NCBI RefSeq assembly: GCF_003130705.1 | Contig: NZ_CP021354.1 | Coordinates: forward strand, 62,001-126,000 | Source of the DNA: Rhodococcus oxybenzonivorans | GTDB lineage: Bacteria; Actinomycetota; Actinomycetes; Mycobacteriales; Mycobacteriaceae | DNA length: 64,000 bases | Direction: 5' to 3' | Part shown: in pieces, positions 1 through 9,310 of the stretch | How the letters are laid out: every line of letters starts with the position of its first letter | Numbering within the stretch: position 1 is the first letter of the stretch | The notes under the pieces: model-generated | What the model saw: the letters and a program-made list of their open reading frames with translations, nothing else | What the model was told of the DNA's origin: nothing | Database searches by the model: none | Made by a program: the position numbers and the translations under genes

Positions 1-2
1 AC

Positions 3-1160
3 ACCTGCCCTGTCGGTGTCGCGACGCAGAACCCGGTGCTGCGCAAGCGGTTCAACGGCAAGCCGGAGTTCGTGGAGAATTTCTTCCTCTTCATCGCTGA
101 AGAGGTCCGCGAACTCATGGCCGAGCTCGGCTTCCGGACACTCGACGAGGCCGTCGGCCAGGTCGACGTGCTCGACACCACCAAGGCGCTCGAGCACTGG
201 AAGGGCAGCAAGGCTGGCAATCTCGACCTGTCGCCGATCCTGCACCAGGCCGAGTCCGCGTTCATGGATCAGGACCTGTACTGCACAGGTACCCAGGACC
301 ACGGCCTCGACAAGGCGCTCGATCAGCAGCTGATCGCCCAGAGCCGCGATGCTCTCGACAAGGGCGCCAAGGTGTCGTTCGAGTCGCCGATCACCAACGT
401 CAACCGGACGGTCGGCACCATGCTGGGCCATGAGGTGACCAAGGCGTACGGCGGTGAGGGCCTGCCCGACAACACGATCGACATCACGTTCACCGGCTCG
501 GCCGGTAACAGCTTCGGTGCTTTCGTGCCCAAGGGTATGACCCTGCGGCTGCATGGCGACGCCAACGACTTCGTCGGCAAGGGTCTGTCGGGTGGACGCA
601 TCGTGGTCCGTCCTCCGCTGGAAACCGCGGCCGGGTTCGTCGCCGAGGACAACATCATCGGCGGCAACGTGATCCTGTTCGGCGCGACCAGCGGTGAGGC
701 TTTGCTGCGCGGTGTCGTGGGTGAGCGGTTCGCGGTACGTAACTCCGGTGCCACTGCGGTGGTCGAGGGAGTCGGCGACCACGGCTGCGAGTACATGACG
801 GGCGGCAAGGTCGTCATCCTCGGCGCGACGGGACGCAACTTCGGCGCCGGCATGTCCGGTGGCGTGGCCTACGTCTTCAACCCCGACAAGGCGTTCGAGG
901 ACAACCTCAACACCGAACTGGTAGACCTCGAGGATCTGACGGGTGACGACTTCACCTGGCTGAAAGCCGCTATCGAGCGTCACCGCGACGAAACCGGTTC
1001 GGAGGTTGCCGCGCGCATCCTGTCCGACTGGTCACAGCAGGTCAATCACTTCGCAAAGGTGATGCCCCGCGATTACAAGAAGGTGCTCTTGGCCATCGAG
1101 GCCGCGAAGAAGGATGGAAAGAACGTGGACGAGGCAGTAATGGAGGCAGCTCGTGGCTGA
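3..1160 (+). CDS. gltB: Glutamate synthase large subunit, C-terminal part (partial at left edge)
   Basis: This is the 3' end of the large (glutaminase/synthase) subunit of NADPH-dependent glutamate synthase, which makes two glutamates from 2-oxoglutarate and glutamine. The frame is open from base 3 and its start lies outside the window. The first visible residues include TCPVGVATQ, the end of the FMN/3Fe-4S synthase domain with one cluster cysteine. The rest is the C-terminal GXGXG beta-helix, seen as repeated glycine patterns such as [38 protein letters not shown]. The stop overlaps the gltD start by 8 bases, so the two subunits are translationally coupled. The family identity is clear; only the last roughly 385 residues can be judged. 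Confidence 0.97.
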   Translation, partial: TCPVGVATQNPVLRKRFNGKPEFVENFFLFIAEEVRELMAELGFRTLDEAVGQVDVLDTTKALEHWKGSKAGNLDLSPILHQAESAFMDQDLYCTGTQDHGLDKALDQQLIAQSRDALDKGAKVSFESPITNVNRTVGTMLGHEVTKAYGGEGLPDNTIDITFTGSAGNSFGAFVPKGMTLRLHGDANDFVGKGLSGGRIVVRPPLETAAGFVAEDNIIGGNVILFGATSGEALLRGVVGERFAVRNSGATAVVEGVGDHGCEYMTGGKVVILGATGRNFGAGMSGGVAYVFNPDKAFEDNLNTELVDLEDLTGDDFTWLKAAIERHRDETGSEVAARILSDWSQQVNHFAKVMPRDYKKVLLAIEAAKKDGKNVDEAVMEAARG

Positions 1161-2604
1161 TCCAAGCGGCTTTCTGAAGCACCCGTCACGCGAACTGCCC
1201 GTTCGCCGTCCGGTGCCGTTGCGTCTGCTCGACTGGAACGAGGTGTACGAGGAGTTCCCGAAGGAAAACCTCCGCACCCAGGCGAGCCGGTGCATGGACT
1301 GCGGTATTCCGTTCTGCCACAACGGCTGCCCCCTCGGGAATCTGATTCCCGAGTGGAACGACCTGGTGTACCGGGACCGTTGGCACGACGGCATCGAGCG
1401 GCTGCACGCCACCAACAACTTCCCGGAATTCACCGGGCGGCTGTGCCCCGCACCCTGTGAGGCGTCGTGCGTCCTGGGCATCAACCAGGATCCGGTCACC
1501 ATCAAGCAGGTCGAGGTCGAGATCATCGATCACGCATTCGACGAGGGCTGGGTCACGCCGGTGCATCCCACCCGGTCGACGGGCAAGAGGGTGGCGGTCG
1601 TCGGTTCCGGTCCTGCGGGTCTGGCTGCAGCGCAGCAGCTGACGCGTGCCGGTCACCTGGTCACCGTGTTCGAGCGGGCCGACCGTATCGGCGGTCTCCT
1701 CCGCTACGGCATCCCCGAGTTCAAGATGGAGAAGCGCCACATCGACCGCCGTCTGGATCAGATGGAGGCCGAGGGCACCGTCTTCAAGACGAATGTGAAC
1801 GTGGGCGTCGACATCTCCGCCGACGAGCTGCGCGAGCAGTTCGACGCCGTGGTGCTGGCGGGCGGTGCCACCGCGGCTCGTGACCTGCCGATTCCCGGGC
1901 GCGAACTGGACGGCATCCATCAGGCGATGGAGTACCTGCCCATCGCCAACCGTGTGCAGTTGGGCGACCTCGAAGAGCCCACCATCACCGCCGAGGGCAA
2001 GAAAGTTGTCATCATCGGCGGCGGCGACACCGGCGCGGACTGCCTGGGCACCTCACACCGTCAGGGTGCGGTCAGTGTTCACCAGTTCGAGATCATGCCG
2101 CGTCCGCCCGAGACCAGGGCCGAGCAAACCCCGTGGCCGACGTACCCGCTGATGTACCGGGTCGCGTCCGCGCACGAGGAAGGCGGCGAGCGCCTGTTCT
2201 CCGTCAACACCGAGAAGTTCGTCGGTGTCGACGGCAAGGTGACGGCGCTGCACGCCCACGAGGTCGAGATGAAGTCGGGCCGCTTCGAGAAGGTGGAGGG
2301 CTCGGATTTCGAGCTCGAGGCCGATCTCGTGCTGTTGGCCATGGGCTTCGTCGGCCCCGAAAAGCCGGGACTGCTTACCGATCTCGGTGTCGACCTCAAC
2401 GAGCGCGGCAACGTCGCCCGCTCTGCGAAGTGGGCCACCAACGTCGACGGCGTCTTCGTGGCCGGCGACATGGGACGTGGACAGTCGCTCATCGTGTGGG
2501 CAATTGCCGAGGGTCGCTCGGCCGCTGCGGCGGTCGATGCCTACCTCGAGGGTGAGACGGCCCTGCCGTCTCCGGTCGAGACCACCAGCGCACCCCAGCG
2601 CTAG
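1153..2604 (+). CDS. gltD: Glutamate synthase small subunit, NADPH-dependent
   Basis: The small (beta) subunit takes electrons from NADPH through FAD and two 4Fe-4S clusters and passes them to GltB. The 483-residue length is normal. The N-terminal cysteine motifs [14 protein letters not shown] and CPAPCEASC bind the clusters. [10 protein letters not shown] marks the FAD Rossmann fold, GGGDTGADC the NADPH-binding fold, and [14 protein letters not shown] near the C-terminus the second FAD contact. The GTG start at 1153 lies inside the end of gltB, which fixes the two genes as one operon. A strong hairpin terminator follows at 2620. Confidence 0.97.
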   Translation: MADPSGFLKHPSRELPVRRPVPLRLLDWNEVYEEFPKENLRTQASRCMDCGIPFCHNGCPLGNLIPEWNDLVYRDRWHDGIERLHATNNFPEFTGRLCPAPCEASCVLGINQDPVTIKQVEVEIIDHAFDEGWVTPVHPTRSTGKRVAVVGSGPAGLAAAQQLTRAGHLVTVFERADRIGGLLRYGIPEFKMEKRHIDRRLDQMEAEGTVFKTNVNVGVDISADELREQFDAVVLAGGATAARDLPIPGRELDGIHQAMEYLPIANRVQLGDLEEPTITAEGKKVVIIGGGDTGADCLGTSHRQGAVSVHQFEIMPRPPETRAEQTPWPTYPLMYRVASAHEEGGERLFSVNTEKFVGVDGKVTALHAHEVEMKSGRFEKVEGSDFELEADLVLLAMGFVGPEKPGLLTDLGVDLNERGNVARSAKWATNVDGVFVAGDMGRGQSLIVWAIAEGRSAAAAVDAYLEGETALPSPVETTSAPQR

Positions 2605-2619
2605 TTCAGTTCGTTATCC

Positions 2620-2658
2620 ACCAGCACCCCGGCGTTATATTTTCGCCGGGGTGCTGGT
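2620..2658 (+). terminator. Rho-independent-type terminator after gltBD
   Basis: A perfect 15-bp inverted repeat (arms 2620-2634 and 2644-2658) encloses a 9-base AT-rich loop and is followed by TTTC. It lies 15 bases after the gltD stop and should end the gltBD transcript. Confidence 0.85.
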
Positions 2659-2772
2659 TTCGGGTGCGCCGGTCGGTTTTGCTCGGTAACGTTTATTTAC
2701 CGATCGTGCATCTTCAGGTCACGTCGGCCTGGCAGCATCCCGTCTGCAGGTCGACGAAGGGGAGAAGAAGAG

Positions 2773-3702
2773 TTGAGGGCCATGGCAATGAAACGGGTTA
2801 TCGCAACTTTGACCGCAACGGCTGCAGCGGTGGCCATTCCGGTGGTCTCGGGCGTGGTCGGCACCAGCGCGGTAGCGAACGCAGACCCGTGCCCGAGCCT
2901 GTACGTGGTGGCGATTCCGGGAACGTGGGAAACGTCCACCAAGGAGAATGTCCGGCCCACCCCCGGCCTGCTGTCTGCGGTCACGAACGGGTTACCGTCC
3001 AATATCCGCACCGACTATGTGACCTACGCCGCCACTGCCTTCCCGTGGGAAGGCGATGTGTACGGGCGCTCGAAGGCTCAGGCGGTAGACAACGCCCGCG
3101 GGATGCTCGTCAACATGTCTCAGCAATGCGCCGGAACCAAGCTTGCGCTCATCGGCTACAGCCAAGGCGCTGATGCTGCGGGTGACCTCGCGGCCGAGAT
3201 CGGCACGGGCCTCGGCGCGGTGCCTGCCGACAAGATCGCTGCCGTCGGGCTCGTGTCCGATCCCCGTCGTTCGCCCACCGACGCGCTGGTCGGTCCTCCC
3301 GTCGCCGGTGGGGGCGCCGGCGGACCTCGCATCGGCGGTTTCGGCTGGGTCAGCCAGAACACCCGAACCTTCTGCGCATACGGCGACCTGTACTGCTCCA
3401 CCCCGAAGGAAGACTTCGTGACCCGGCTCGCCGGTTTCCTCGCGCAGACGTCGGACCCGTCGCCGTCGCTGCTAGGCCGGTACCAGGCGGAGGCCGAAGC
3501 CATTTGGCGTGACCTCCTCGACGCCGGTGGTGTCCCCACCCTGATGGCTCAGTTGGACGAATCGGCCAACCAGAGGCGGATCGACGAGCTCGAGCAGTTC
3601 TACAAGTCGCAGGCCCACCAGGATTACACGCGGTACGCGGTCGACGGTGCCGGGACGTCGGCCACCAACTGGCTCAGGAACTGGTTGCGCGACGTGGCGT
3701 AG
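2773..3702 (+). CDS. Secreted cutinase-family serine esterase
   Basis: This is a cutinase/CE5-type alpha/beta hydrolase, probably an exported esterase acting on lipid or polyester substrates. A Sec signal peptide is evident: basic MKR, a long Ala/Val-rich segment and a likely AxA cleavage before DPCP. Counting from the TTG at 2773, the catalytic serine is Ser130 in GYSQG, the aspartate is Asp205 in CAYGDLYC, and the histidine is His282 in AHQDY. The segment between Asp and His is about 75 residues, longer than in compact cutinases. The TTG at 2773 is well spaced from the purine-rich GGGGAGAAGAAG. ATG at 2782 or 2788 is also possible and would still leave a signal peptide. The gene is monocistronic after the gltBD terminator. 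Confidence 0.88.
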   Translation: MRAMAMKRVIATLTATAAAVAIPVVSGVVGTSAVANADPCPSLYVVAIPGTWETSTKENVRPTPGLLSAVTNGLPSNIRTDYVTYAATAFPWEGDVYGRSKAQAVDNARGMLVNMSQQCAGTKLALIGYSQGADAAGDLAAEIGTGLGAVPADKIAAVGLVSDPRRSPTDALVGPPVAGGGAGGPRIGGFGWVSQNTRTFCAYGDLYCSTPKEDFVTRLAGFLAQTSDPSPSLLGRYQAEAEAIWRDLLDAGGVPTLMAQLDESANQRRIDELEQFYKSQAHQDYTRYAVDGAGTSATNWLRNWLRDVA

Positions 3703-3735
3703 GTCGAGCCGGGCGCGGCAGGAGAAGATGATCCG

Positions 3736-4170
3736 ATGACGGACACTCCTGCCGCGCCCGGTTACGACGCTTTCGTCACCGTCCGGTGGTCCGATATGGA
3801 CGCCTTTCAGCACATCAACCACGCCAGGATGGTGACGTTGCTCGAAGAGGCGAGGATCGACTGGCTGCTCAGTGAGGGCGCCGAGAATTCGTCTCTCATC
3901 ACCAGTGCGTTCATCGCCGACATCCACGTCAAGTACCGGGCTCAGCTCACACACTCGGAGAGTCCGTTGCGGATCACCATGTGGATCGCGAAGCACCGGG
4001 CCGTCGACTTCACCATCGGTTACGAGGTCCGGGGTGCGCGCGCCGGTCGTACCGATCCGCCCGCCGTCACCGCCACCACCCAGATGGCCGTCGCCGACGT
4101 CGACGCGCAGCGGTTGCGGCGTATCACTCCCACCGAGCGCGAGTACCTCACCCGCTGGTCCCGTGCGTGA
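3736..4170 (+). CDS. Acyl-CoA thioesterase, 4HBT hotdog fold
   Basis: The 144-residue protein is a single hotdog domain of the 4-hydroxybenzoyl-CoA thioesterase type and is expected to hydrolyse acyl-CoA esters in the cytoplasm. Near the N-terminus it carries the family pattern VRWSDMDAFQHINHARM, in which the aspartate before the central helix is the usual catalytic residue. AGGAGAAG just upstream is a good ribosome-binding site for the ATG at 3736. The substrate cannot be inferred. The gene follows the cutinase by 33 bases and may be cotranscribed with it. Confidence 0.85.
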   Translation: MTDTPAAPGYDAFVTVRWSDMDAFQHINHARMVTLLEEARIDWLLSEGAENSSLITSAFIADIHVKYRAQLTHSESPLRITMWIAKHRAVDFTIGYEVRGARAGRTDPPAVTATTQMAVADVDAQRLRRITPTEREYLTRWSRA

Positions 4171-4244
4171 CAGTGCAGAGCGCGAGTGCCCACTGGGCGT
4201 TACGCGCGGCGGCGTGACCGTGTGGGAACCGCATCACGTGAGGA

Positions 4245-5153
4245 TCAGCCCAAGTCGAAACGCGCACCGAGTCGCATGCTGCCGGGCGCCAGCCGGCTCA
4301 ACGCGCGGCCGAACTTGGCCTCGGGGGTGACCGGGACGACGGCCCTGTTCGACCTGACGGCTTTCAGGATCTGCGTGGCCACCCGATCGGGTGTGAATCC
4401 ACGCTTGCGGTAGAACGTGTCGGATCGGGACCGCATCTCTTCTTGTTTCTCGGGGGTGGTCCCGGCGAAGTCGGTGTTCTTGACGATGTTGGTGTGGACG
4501 ATGCCGGGGCAGATGGTGCTGACGCCGATGCCGTGGTCCACCAGTTCGGCGCGGAGACAATCCGAGAGCATGTAGACGGCAGCCTTGCTGGTGGCGTATG
4601 CGGTGAGTCGCTTCTGCGGGGTGAAGGCCGCCGCCGAGGACAGATTGACGATGTGTCCGCCCGTTCCGCGCTCGATCATCTGCTCCGCGAAGACCCGGCA
4701 GCCGTACACGACTCCCCAGAAGTTGACGTCCATCACGCGCTCGAATTCGCTCTGCGGCGTCGAGGTGAAAGTGCCGGAGTAGCCGATTCCCGCATTGTTG
4801 ACCACGACGTCGGGGGTGCCGTGCTGTGACTGCACCTCCTCGGCGAACCGCCGCACCTCCTCTTCCACCGCCACATTGACCCGGTAGGCATGCGAGCCAC
4901 CACCGAAGATCGCGACGGCGCCGCCCCCCTTCATCTGCGCCGAATTGATGAGGTCCGCTGTGTGCTGCGCCGATTCGAGGTCGAGGTCACCGACCACGAC
5001 CACCGCACCCTCGGCGGCGAACGCGAGTGCGGTTTCGCGGCCGATTCCGCTACCGCCACCGGTGACGACGACGAGCATGCCGTCGAGATCACGCAGTCGA
5101 CGGTGCTTTCGCGAACCGGTACGCCAACCCTTGACCTCACTGAGAAGACTCAT
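4245..5153 (-). CDS. Short-chain dehydrogenase/reductase
   Basis: This is a classical SDR of 302 residues that binds NAD(P)H. The glycine motif TGGGSGIG is at residues 31-38, NNAG at 119-122, the catalytic serine around 172, and Tyr186 and Lys190 in YATSK. An approximately 25-residue basic N-terminal extension precedes the Rossmann fold. The C-terminal region (residues about 230-300) resembles mycobacterial SDRs that carry a short basic tail. The start at 5153 has only a weak ribosome-binding site. The gene is divergent from the GGCT-like gene, with 31 bases between them. The substrate is unknown. Confidence 0.85.
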   Translation of the reverse strand: MSLLSEVKGWRTGSRKHRRLRDLDGMLVVVTGGGSGIGRETALAFAAEGAVVVVGDLDLESAQHTADLINSAQMKGGGAVAIFGGGSHAYRVNVAVEEEVRRFAEEVQSQHGTPDVVVNNAGIGYSGTFTSTPQSEFERVMDVNFWGVVYGCRVFAEQMIERGTGGHIVNLSSAAAFTPQKRLTAYATSKAAVYMLSDCLRAELVDHGIGVSTICPGIVHTNIVKNTDFAGTTPEKQEEMRSRSDTFYRKRGFTPDRVATQILKAVRSNRAVVPVTPEAKFGRALSRLAPGSMRLGARFDLG

Positions 5154-5184
5154 GGAACCATCTTGTCCGAGTACCGTCGATCGT

Positions 5185-5682
5185 GTGCTGATCTGGTACG
5201 TCAGTTATGGGTCGAACATGGCGACGACTCGCCTCGCCTGCTACCTGCGCGGTGGTTGCCCGCCCGGCGGCAACCACTCTCATCGCGGTGCGCGGGACAC
5301 GAGCGAACCTCGCGAATCGATCCCTGTCGTGATCCCCGGCTCGGTGTTCTTCGCGGGGGAGTCGCGCATTTGGGGCGGCGGCCGCGCTTTCTACGATCCG
5401 GATGCGCCCGGGACGGTCGCGGCCCGCGCCTTCCTCGTGACGCAGGAACAGTTCGAGGACATTCACGCCCAGGAACCAGCCTGTTACGACCGGCTGGTTC
5501 CTCTGGGAACTCGCGACGGCATCGTCATGTGCACGTTCACCACCCGCGCTCGGGGTGACGTGGTCACCCGGAACGCGCCGGCCCCCGCCTACCTCGCGAC
5601 CATTGCGGACGGGCTTCGTGAGGGCCACGGCTGGGATGATCCGCGCGTCGAGGATTATCTGACGCGGCTCCGGGTTTCCTAG
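5185..5682 (+). CDS. Gamma-glutamylcyclotransferase-like (AIG2/GGCT fold) protein
   Basis: The frame stays open further upstream, but the recognisable protein starts at the GTG at 5185 and reads VLIWYVSYGSNM. YGSN is the glycine-rich substrate loop of gamma-glutamylcyclotransferase folds. The protein is 165 residues. Downstream it has GGGRAFYDP and a conserved acidic stretch (QEPACYDRL) typical of the family. Similar actinobacterial proteins are often labelled 'histone deacetylase' without support. The probable role is a gamma-glutamyl-amine or glutathione-related cyclotransferase, but the reaction is not established. The start lies 31 bases from the divergent SDR. Confidence 0.7.
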   Translation: MLIWYVSYGSNMATTRLACYLRGGCPPGGNHSHRGARDTSEPRESIPVVIPGSVFFAGESRIWGGGRAFYDPDAPGTVAARAFLVTQEQFEDIHAQEPACYDRLVPLGTRDGIVMCTFTTRARGDVVTRNAPAPAYLATIADGLREGHGWDDPRVEDYLTRLRVS

Positions 5683-5743
5683 CAACCACAAGTGTGCTTA
5701 CGTGATACGGGCCACATCCGGTGGCCGTCACGAAAGGAAGCCG

Positions 5744-6037
5744 ATGTCCGATCTGCATGTCGTAGCGACCATTCCTGCCAAGCCGGGCTCCGAGGACACG
5801 GTGCGAGACGGCCTGTCCTCCCTCGCGGCGGAGAGCCGCAAGGAGGAGGGCTGCGTCTCGTACGAGTTGTTCGAATCTGCCGCGCAGCCCGGGACCTTCG
5901 TCACCGTCGAGGTGTGGGCGAACCAGGAGGCCGTCGACGCGCATATGAAGTCGCCGCACTTCCAGTCCGCGGTCGCCGTTTTCGGTGAGCATCTCGCGGG
6001 CGCACCCGCAATCCATCCGCTGAAGCCGGTGTCCTAG
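5744..6037 (+). CDS. Antibiotic biosynthesis monooxygenase (ABM/YgiN-like) domain protein
   Basis: This is a 97-residue single ABM-fold protein, a small dimeric ferredoxin-like barrel. The pattern VVATIPAKPGSEDTVRDGL near the N-terminus and GCVSYELFESAAQPGTFVTVEVW in the middle region is typical of quinol or dioxygen-dependent YgiN-like enzymes. The ATG at 5744 is chosen because GAAAGGAAG lies just before it; an upstream in-frame start at 5702 has no such support. The dienelactone hydrolase gene follows by 10 bases, so the two are probably cotranscribed. The substrate is unknown. Confidence 0.82.
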   Translation: MSDLHVVATIPAKPGSEDTVRDGLSSLAAESRKEEGCVSYELFESAAQPGTFVTVEVWANQEAVDAHMKSPHFQSAVAVFGEHLAGAPAIHPLKPVS

Positions 6038-6047
6038 AGTCCGTTCG

Positions 6048-6746
6048 GTGACCACACCCCTGACCAGTGTTGTTCCCGAAGGCGGTAGTCGTGGAGGCGT
6101 CATCGTCATCCAGGAGGCCTTCGGGATCACACAACACATCGTCGACGTCTGCTCCCGATTCGCCGACGCCGGTTACCACGCTGTGGCGCCCCATCTGTTC
6201 CACCGGGCCGGCGACCCGGTGCTCGGCTATGACGACCTGAAAACGGCCATGCCGCTGCTGGGCACGCTCACGTCGGCACAGATCGACGAGGACGTCGATG
6301 CCGCTGCCACCGCTCTGTCGGCTGCCGGGATCGGCGCGGGGAACACGGCGATCGTCGGCTTCTGCATGGGCGGCACGGTCGCGTTCCACACCGCGGCGCG
6401 CCTGAAACTCGGCGCCGCGGTGAGCTTCTACGGTGGCGGCGTCGAGAAGGGACGGTTCGGTTACCCCTCGCAGATCGAGGCCGCTGGACAGCTGTCGACT
6501 CCCTGGCTGGGGCTGTTCGGTGATCGTGACACGGGGATTCCGTCCGAGCAGGTCGAGGAGTTGCGGAACGCACTGTCGCAGGTACCGGTGGACACGGAGA
6601 TCGTGCGGTACCCCGACGCCGAGCACGGATTCAACTGCAACGACCGCCCGGCCGTCTACAACGAGGCAGCCGCCCGGGACGCATGGTCGCGGACAGTCGA
6701 CTGGTTCGGCACCCACCTACAGGTCAGCAGCGGCGGAATCGGCTGA
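6048..6746 (+). CDS. Dienelactone hydrolase family protein (carboxymethylenebutenolidase-like)
   Basis: This is an alpha/beta hydrolase of 232 residues with the cysteine nucleophile of the dienelactone hydrolase family. Cys106 lies in GFCMGG, the acid is Asp159 in FGDRD, and His193 lies in DAEHGFNC. True family members hydrolyse dienelactone to maleylacetate in chloroaromatic degradation, but many paralogues act on other esters and no ortho-cleavage genes are adjacent here. The GTG start at 6048 follows the ABM gene by 10 bases. The 3' end overlaps the convergent RibD-like gene by 23 bases. Confidence 0.88.
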   Translation: MTTPLTSVVPEGGSRGGVIVIQEAFGITQHIVDVCSRFADAGYHAVAPHLFHRAGDPVLGYDDLKTAMPLLGTLTSAQIDEDVDAAATALSAAGIGAGNTAIVGFCMGGTVAFHTAARLKLGAAVSFYGGGVEKGRFGYPSQIEAAGQLSTPWLGLFGDRDTGIPSEQVEELRNALSQVPVDTEIVRYPDAEHGFNCNDRPAVYNEAAARDAWSRTVDWFGTHLQVSSGGIG

Positions 6747-7296
6747 CCGTGGCCCCGCTCGGGTAGCCCTTCCGGTCGGCGAGCTCGAAGGCCGTCGGCT
6801 CGAAGTCGGTGTCGAACATGGGCGTTCCGCGACCGGCCACCACCGGATATTGCTTGATCACCAGCTCGTCGATCTCCGGAAGCAGAGCGCCCGCAAGCTT
6901 TCCGCCTCCAGCGAGCCAGACACCGAGTGTGCTGTCCTCGGCCTTGAGCTGCCGGACCTTTGCGAGGGGGTCGGTAATCACTTCGACGGCGGGGTCGGAA
7001 CTGGCGTCGAGCGTGCGTGAGACGACGTACTGGCGCAGGTGCGCGTACGGACTGGTGATTCCCGCTGCGAGCGCCGGCTCGTACGTCGAGCGGCCCTGGA
7101 TCACGGTGTCGAAATGCTTGTTGGCCCCGTCGACTGCGAACTGCTCCCGTAGGTGGGTCGGAATCGTTTCCGGGTAATCCTGTGCCATGAAACCGATAAT
7201 GTCGTCGAGCATCGGAAAGAAGCCGACATCGCCGTCCGGGGCGGCGATGAAACCGTCGATGGTAATGCCGACGAAGTAGGTGAGTGCGCGCATCAT
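6724..7296 (-). CDS. Dihydrofolate reductase-like/RibD C-terminal domain protein
   Basis: The protein of about 190 residues belongs to the RibD_C/DHFR-like reductase family, which binds NADPH. Visible signs are the first strand YFVGITIDGFIA, the nucleotide-binding VIQGRSTYEP and the VWLAGGGKLAGALL loop. Similar stand-alone proteins in actinobacteria are uncharacterised reductases and not true folate enzymes. Two adjacent ATG codons (7296 and 7293) fit; AAGGA is slightly better spaced for the second. The gene converges on and overlaps the dienelactone hydrolase gene. Confidence 0.82.
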   Translation of the reverse strand: MMRALTYFVGITIDGFIAAPDGDVGFFPMLDDIIGFMAQDYPETIPTHLREQFAVDGANKHFDTVIQGRSTYEPALAAGITSPYAHLRQYVVSRTLDASSDPAVEVITDPLAKVRQLKAEDSTLGVWLAGGGKLAGALLPEIDELVIKQYPVVAGRGTPMFDTDFEPTAFELADRKGYPSGATVSRFRRC

Positions 7297-7330
7297 GTCC
7301 TTACTGTGGTAGCCGTCGAAGGGTGGTCAG

Positions 7331-7855
7331 ATGGCAGTTCCGAAGATTCCTGCCCGGATCCGTTGTGTCGTCGAGCGGTTGAGGGTGGATCCGTCCGATC
7401 GGATCCTAGAGGTGGGCTGCGGACCCGGCGTGGCAGTTTCTCTCGTGGCCGACAAACTTCTCGAGGGCCGGATCACGGCAATCGACCGGTCCGCCGCCGC
7501 GATAGCACGAGCTCAGCAGCGTAGCGAGGCCCTGTCGGCGCGCGGCAGAGTGGAACTCCAGAAGACCGAACTGGCCGGATTCCGCTGCGCCGATGCGTCG
7601 TTCGACAAGGCCTTCGCTGTCAACGTCAATGCCTTCTGGACACACGACGCGACCGAAGAGGTCCGGATTCTGTGGGAAGCCCTGCGCCCCGGCGGCATCC
7701 TGCACCTCGTCTACGACGGCACCGAAGCGATGTACGACGACGCGAAGTCGCAACGCATCGTGAACGCTGTGACCCAGGTTCTGCGGCGAAAGGGGTTCGA
7801 GGTGAGTGCAGACACGGGAAACCCGCTGTGCATCACCGGGAAGAGGCCGGCCTGA
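7331..7855 (+). CDS. Class I SAM-dependent methyltransferase
   Basis: This is a 174-residue single-domain methyltransferase. Motif I, LEVGCGPG, is at residues 26-33, followed by the acidic ITAIDRS motif that contacts the SAM ribose and the FDKAFAVNVNAFW motif IV. It lacks an extra substrate domain, so the methyl acceptor cannot be inferred. It starts 34 bases from the divergent RibD-like gene and ends 58 bases before the Hsp70-like gene. Confidence 0.85.
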   Translation: MAVPKIPARIRCVVERLRVDPSDRILEVGCGPGVAVSLVADKLLEGRITAIDRSAAAIARAQQRSEALSARGRVELQKTELAGFRCADASFDKAFAVNVNAFWTHDATEEVRILWEALRPGGILHLVYDGTEAMYDDAKSQRIVNAVTQVLRRKGFEVSADTGNPLCITGKRPA

Positions 7856-7913
7856 CCTGCGAACACCCCTCTACCTCAGCGCGGCTCGTGACCGAACCGT
7901 TATAGTCGGTCTC

Positions 7914-9272
7914 ATGACTTCGGTTCTGGGTGTGTCGGTCGGTGCCAGCGCTGTGCGCGTCGCGTGCCGTGACGCAGCCGACTCGGTTGACGCGACCGGG
8001 CCGATCTTCCGCTCGACGGCGGTAGCCGCAACCCTCGAACGGCCAGAGGACGTGGCTGCCGAATCCATCGGAACTGCCCTGGGAGACGGCGAAGACCTGG
8101 GCGAGGTACAGGCCATCGGCGTGGCCTACCAGGACGAGGCCCAGGCCGACGCCGTCGAGGCCGCCTTGGCCCGCGAACACATCGGCAACGTCCATCTCGT
8201 GCCTGAAGTGACCGCCGCACTCGAGATGCTCGAAATGTCGGGTGACCTCGAAAACCATTCGACGCTGGTGTTCTACGACCTCGGCAGTTCCGGACTCACC
8301 ATTACCGTCGTCGAGCGCTCCACCGGGACGGTCCTCGACAGTGCCCGCACGGACGAGATCAGCGGTGACCTCGTCGACCGCCTGATTCGCGACCAGCAAC
8401 TCGAACTGCAGAAGATCGCGCAGCCCGCCGACCAAGCTGCCGCTCTCGAACTCGACGCCCGGTGTCGCCTCGCGAAGGAGCAGCTCTCCAGCACAGGCGC
8501 GGTGTGCGTGCCTGGTGACGGGGGGCTGCTGCTGCTGTCGCAGGACACCTTCGAGTCGCTCATCCAGGGACCGGTAGAGACTTCCGCTCGGATCACTCGC
8601 GACGTGATCCACCGGTCCGGGCGTATGCCCGACGCCGCGGTCCTCATCGGTGGTGGCGCCTACATTCCGCTCGTCACCTCGGTGATGGAGTCGTGGCTGA
8701 AAATTCCGGTGATCGTTCCGGAGCAGCCAGAACTGGTGGCGGCCGAAGGTGCCGCCCTGTTGGCCCAGCAGGCACCCGCCGAGTCGGTCGCAATGCCCGA
8801 GCCCCCGAAATCCCGCCGCCGCGGCGCCGTCCTCGCCGGTGGGGCCCTCGCGGCGGTAGCGGCCCTCGGGCTCGTCCTCGGGGTGGGTGGCGACGTCTTG
8901 GAGGGGTCGGAAAAGGATCCGCAGCCGGACCCGACCGAGCCGGAAGCTCCGGCCCCAGTCATCGAGAACGCGACACCACCCGCAACGACGTCGGCCACGG
9001 CCGCCGACCTTCCGTCGCCCGTGCCGCCGCAGGTGGATACCGAAGCAGAGGCGCCTACGACGGGCGTTGCCCGAACCGAGGCCTATACCCCGTATGTGCA
9101 GCCCCCGACCGCCGCGCGGCCCGACAGCGGGACGCAAACCGATGTGAGCAGGAACGAGCCGGCACCGGCCCCGTCCCCACCGCCGCTCATCCCCGGCCTA
9201 CCGCAGCTTCAGCTGCCTGTTCTCCCGCCGCCGGCCCCGCTACCCGAGCTACCGCGAATTCCGGGTCTCTAG
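7914..9272 (+). CDS. Hsp70/actin-like ATPase with transmembrane segment and proline-rich tail
   Basis: This is a predicted 452-residue protein with an N-terminal Hsp70-like nucleotide-binding domain. It starts VLGVSVGASAVRV (phosphate 1 region), has YDLGSSG at residues 121-127 (phosphate 2) and LIGGGAYIPLV (adenosine motif). There is no peptide-binding domain. Instead, basic residues at about 300 precede one hydrophobic segment (about 304-325), and the last 120 residues are rich in Pro, Ala and Thr, ending in repeated PxLP/PPPAPLPELP patterns. The predicted topology is a cytoplasmic ATPase with an exported wall-spanning tail. Relatives occur in mycobacteria and rhodococci, but the role is unknown. 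The ATG at 7914 is used because homology begins there. Confidence 0.78.
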   Translation: MTSVLGVSVGASAVRVACRDAADSVDATGPIFRSTAVAATLERPEDVAAESIGTALGDGEDLGEVQAIGVAYQDEAQADAVEAALAREHIGNVHLVPEVTAALEMLEMSGDLENHSTLVFYDLGSSGLTITVVERSTGTVLDSARTDEISGDLVDRLIRDQQLELQKIAQPADQAAALELDARCRLAKEQLSSTGAVCVPGDGGLLLLSQDTFESLIQGPVETSARITRDVIHRSGRMPDAAVLIGGGAYIPLVTSVMESWLKIPVIVPEQPELVAAEGAALLAQQAPAESVAMPEPPKSRRRGAVLAGGALAAVAALGLVLGVGGDVLEGSEKDPQPDPTEPEAPAPVIENATPPATTSATAADLPSPVPPQVDTEAEAPTTGVARTEAYTPYVQPPTAARPDSGTQTDVSRNEPAPAPSPPPLIPGLPQLQLPVLPPPAPLPELPRIPGL

Positions 9273-9310
9273 TCGCCGAACGCCCGGTGGCCGAGCCTCA
9301 CACGTCGCAA

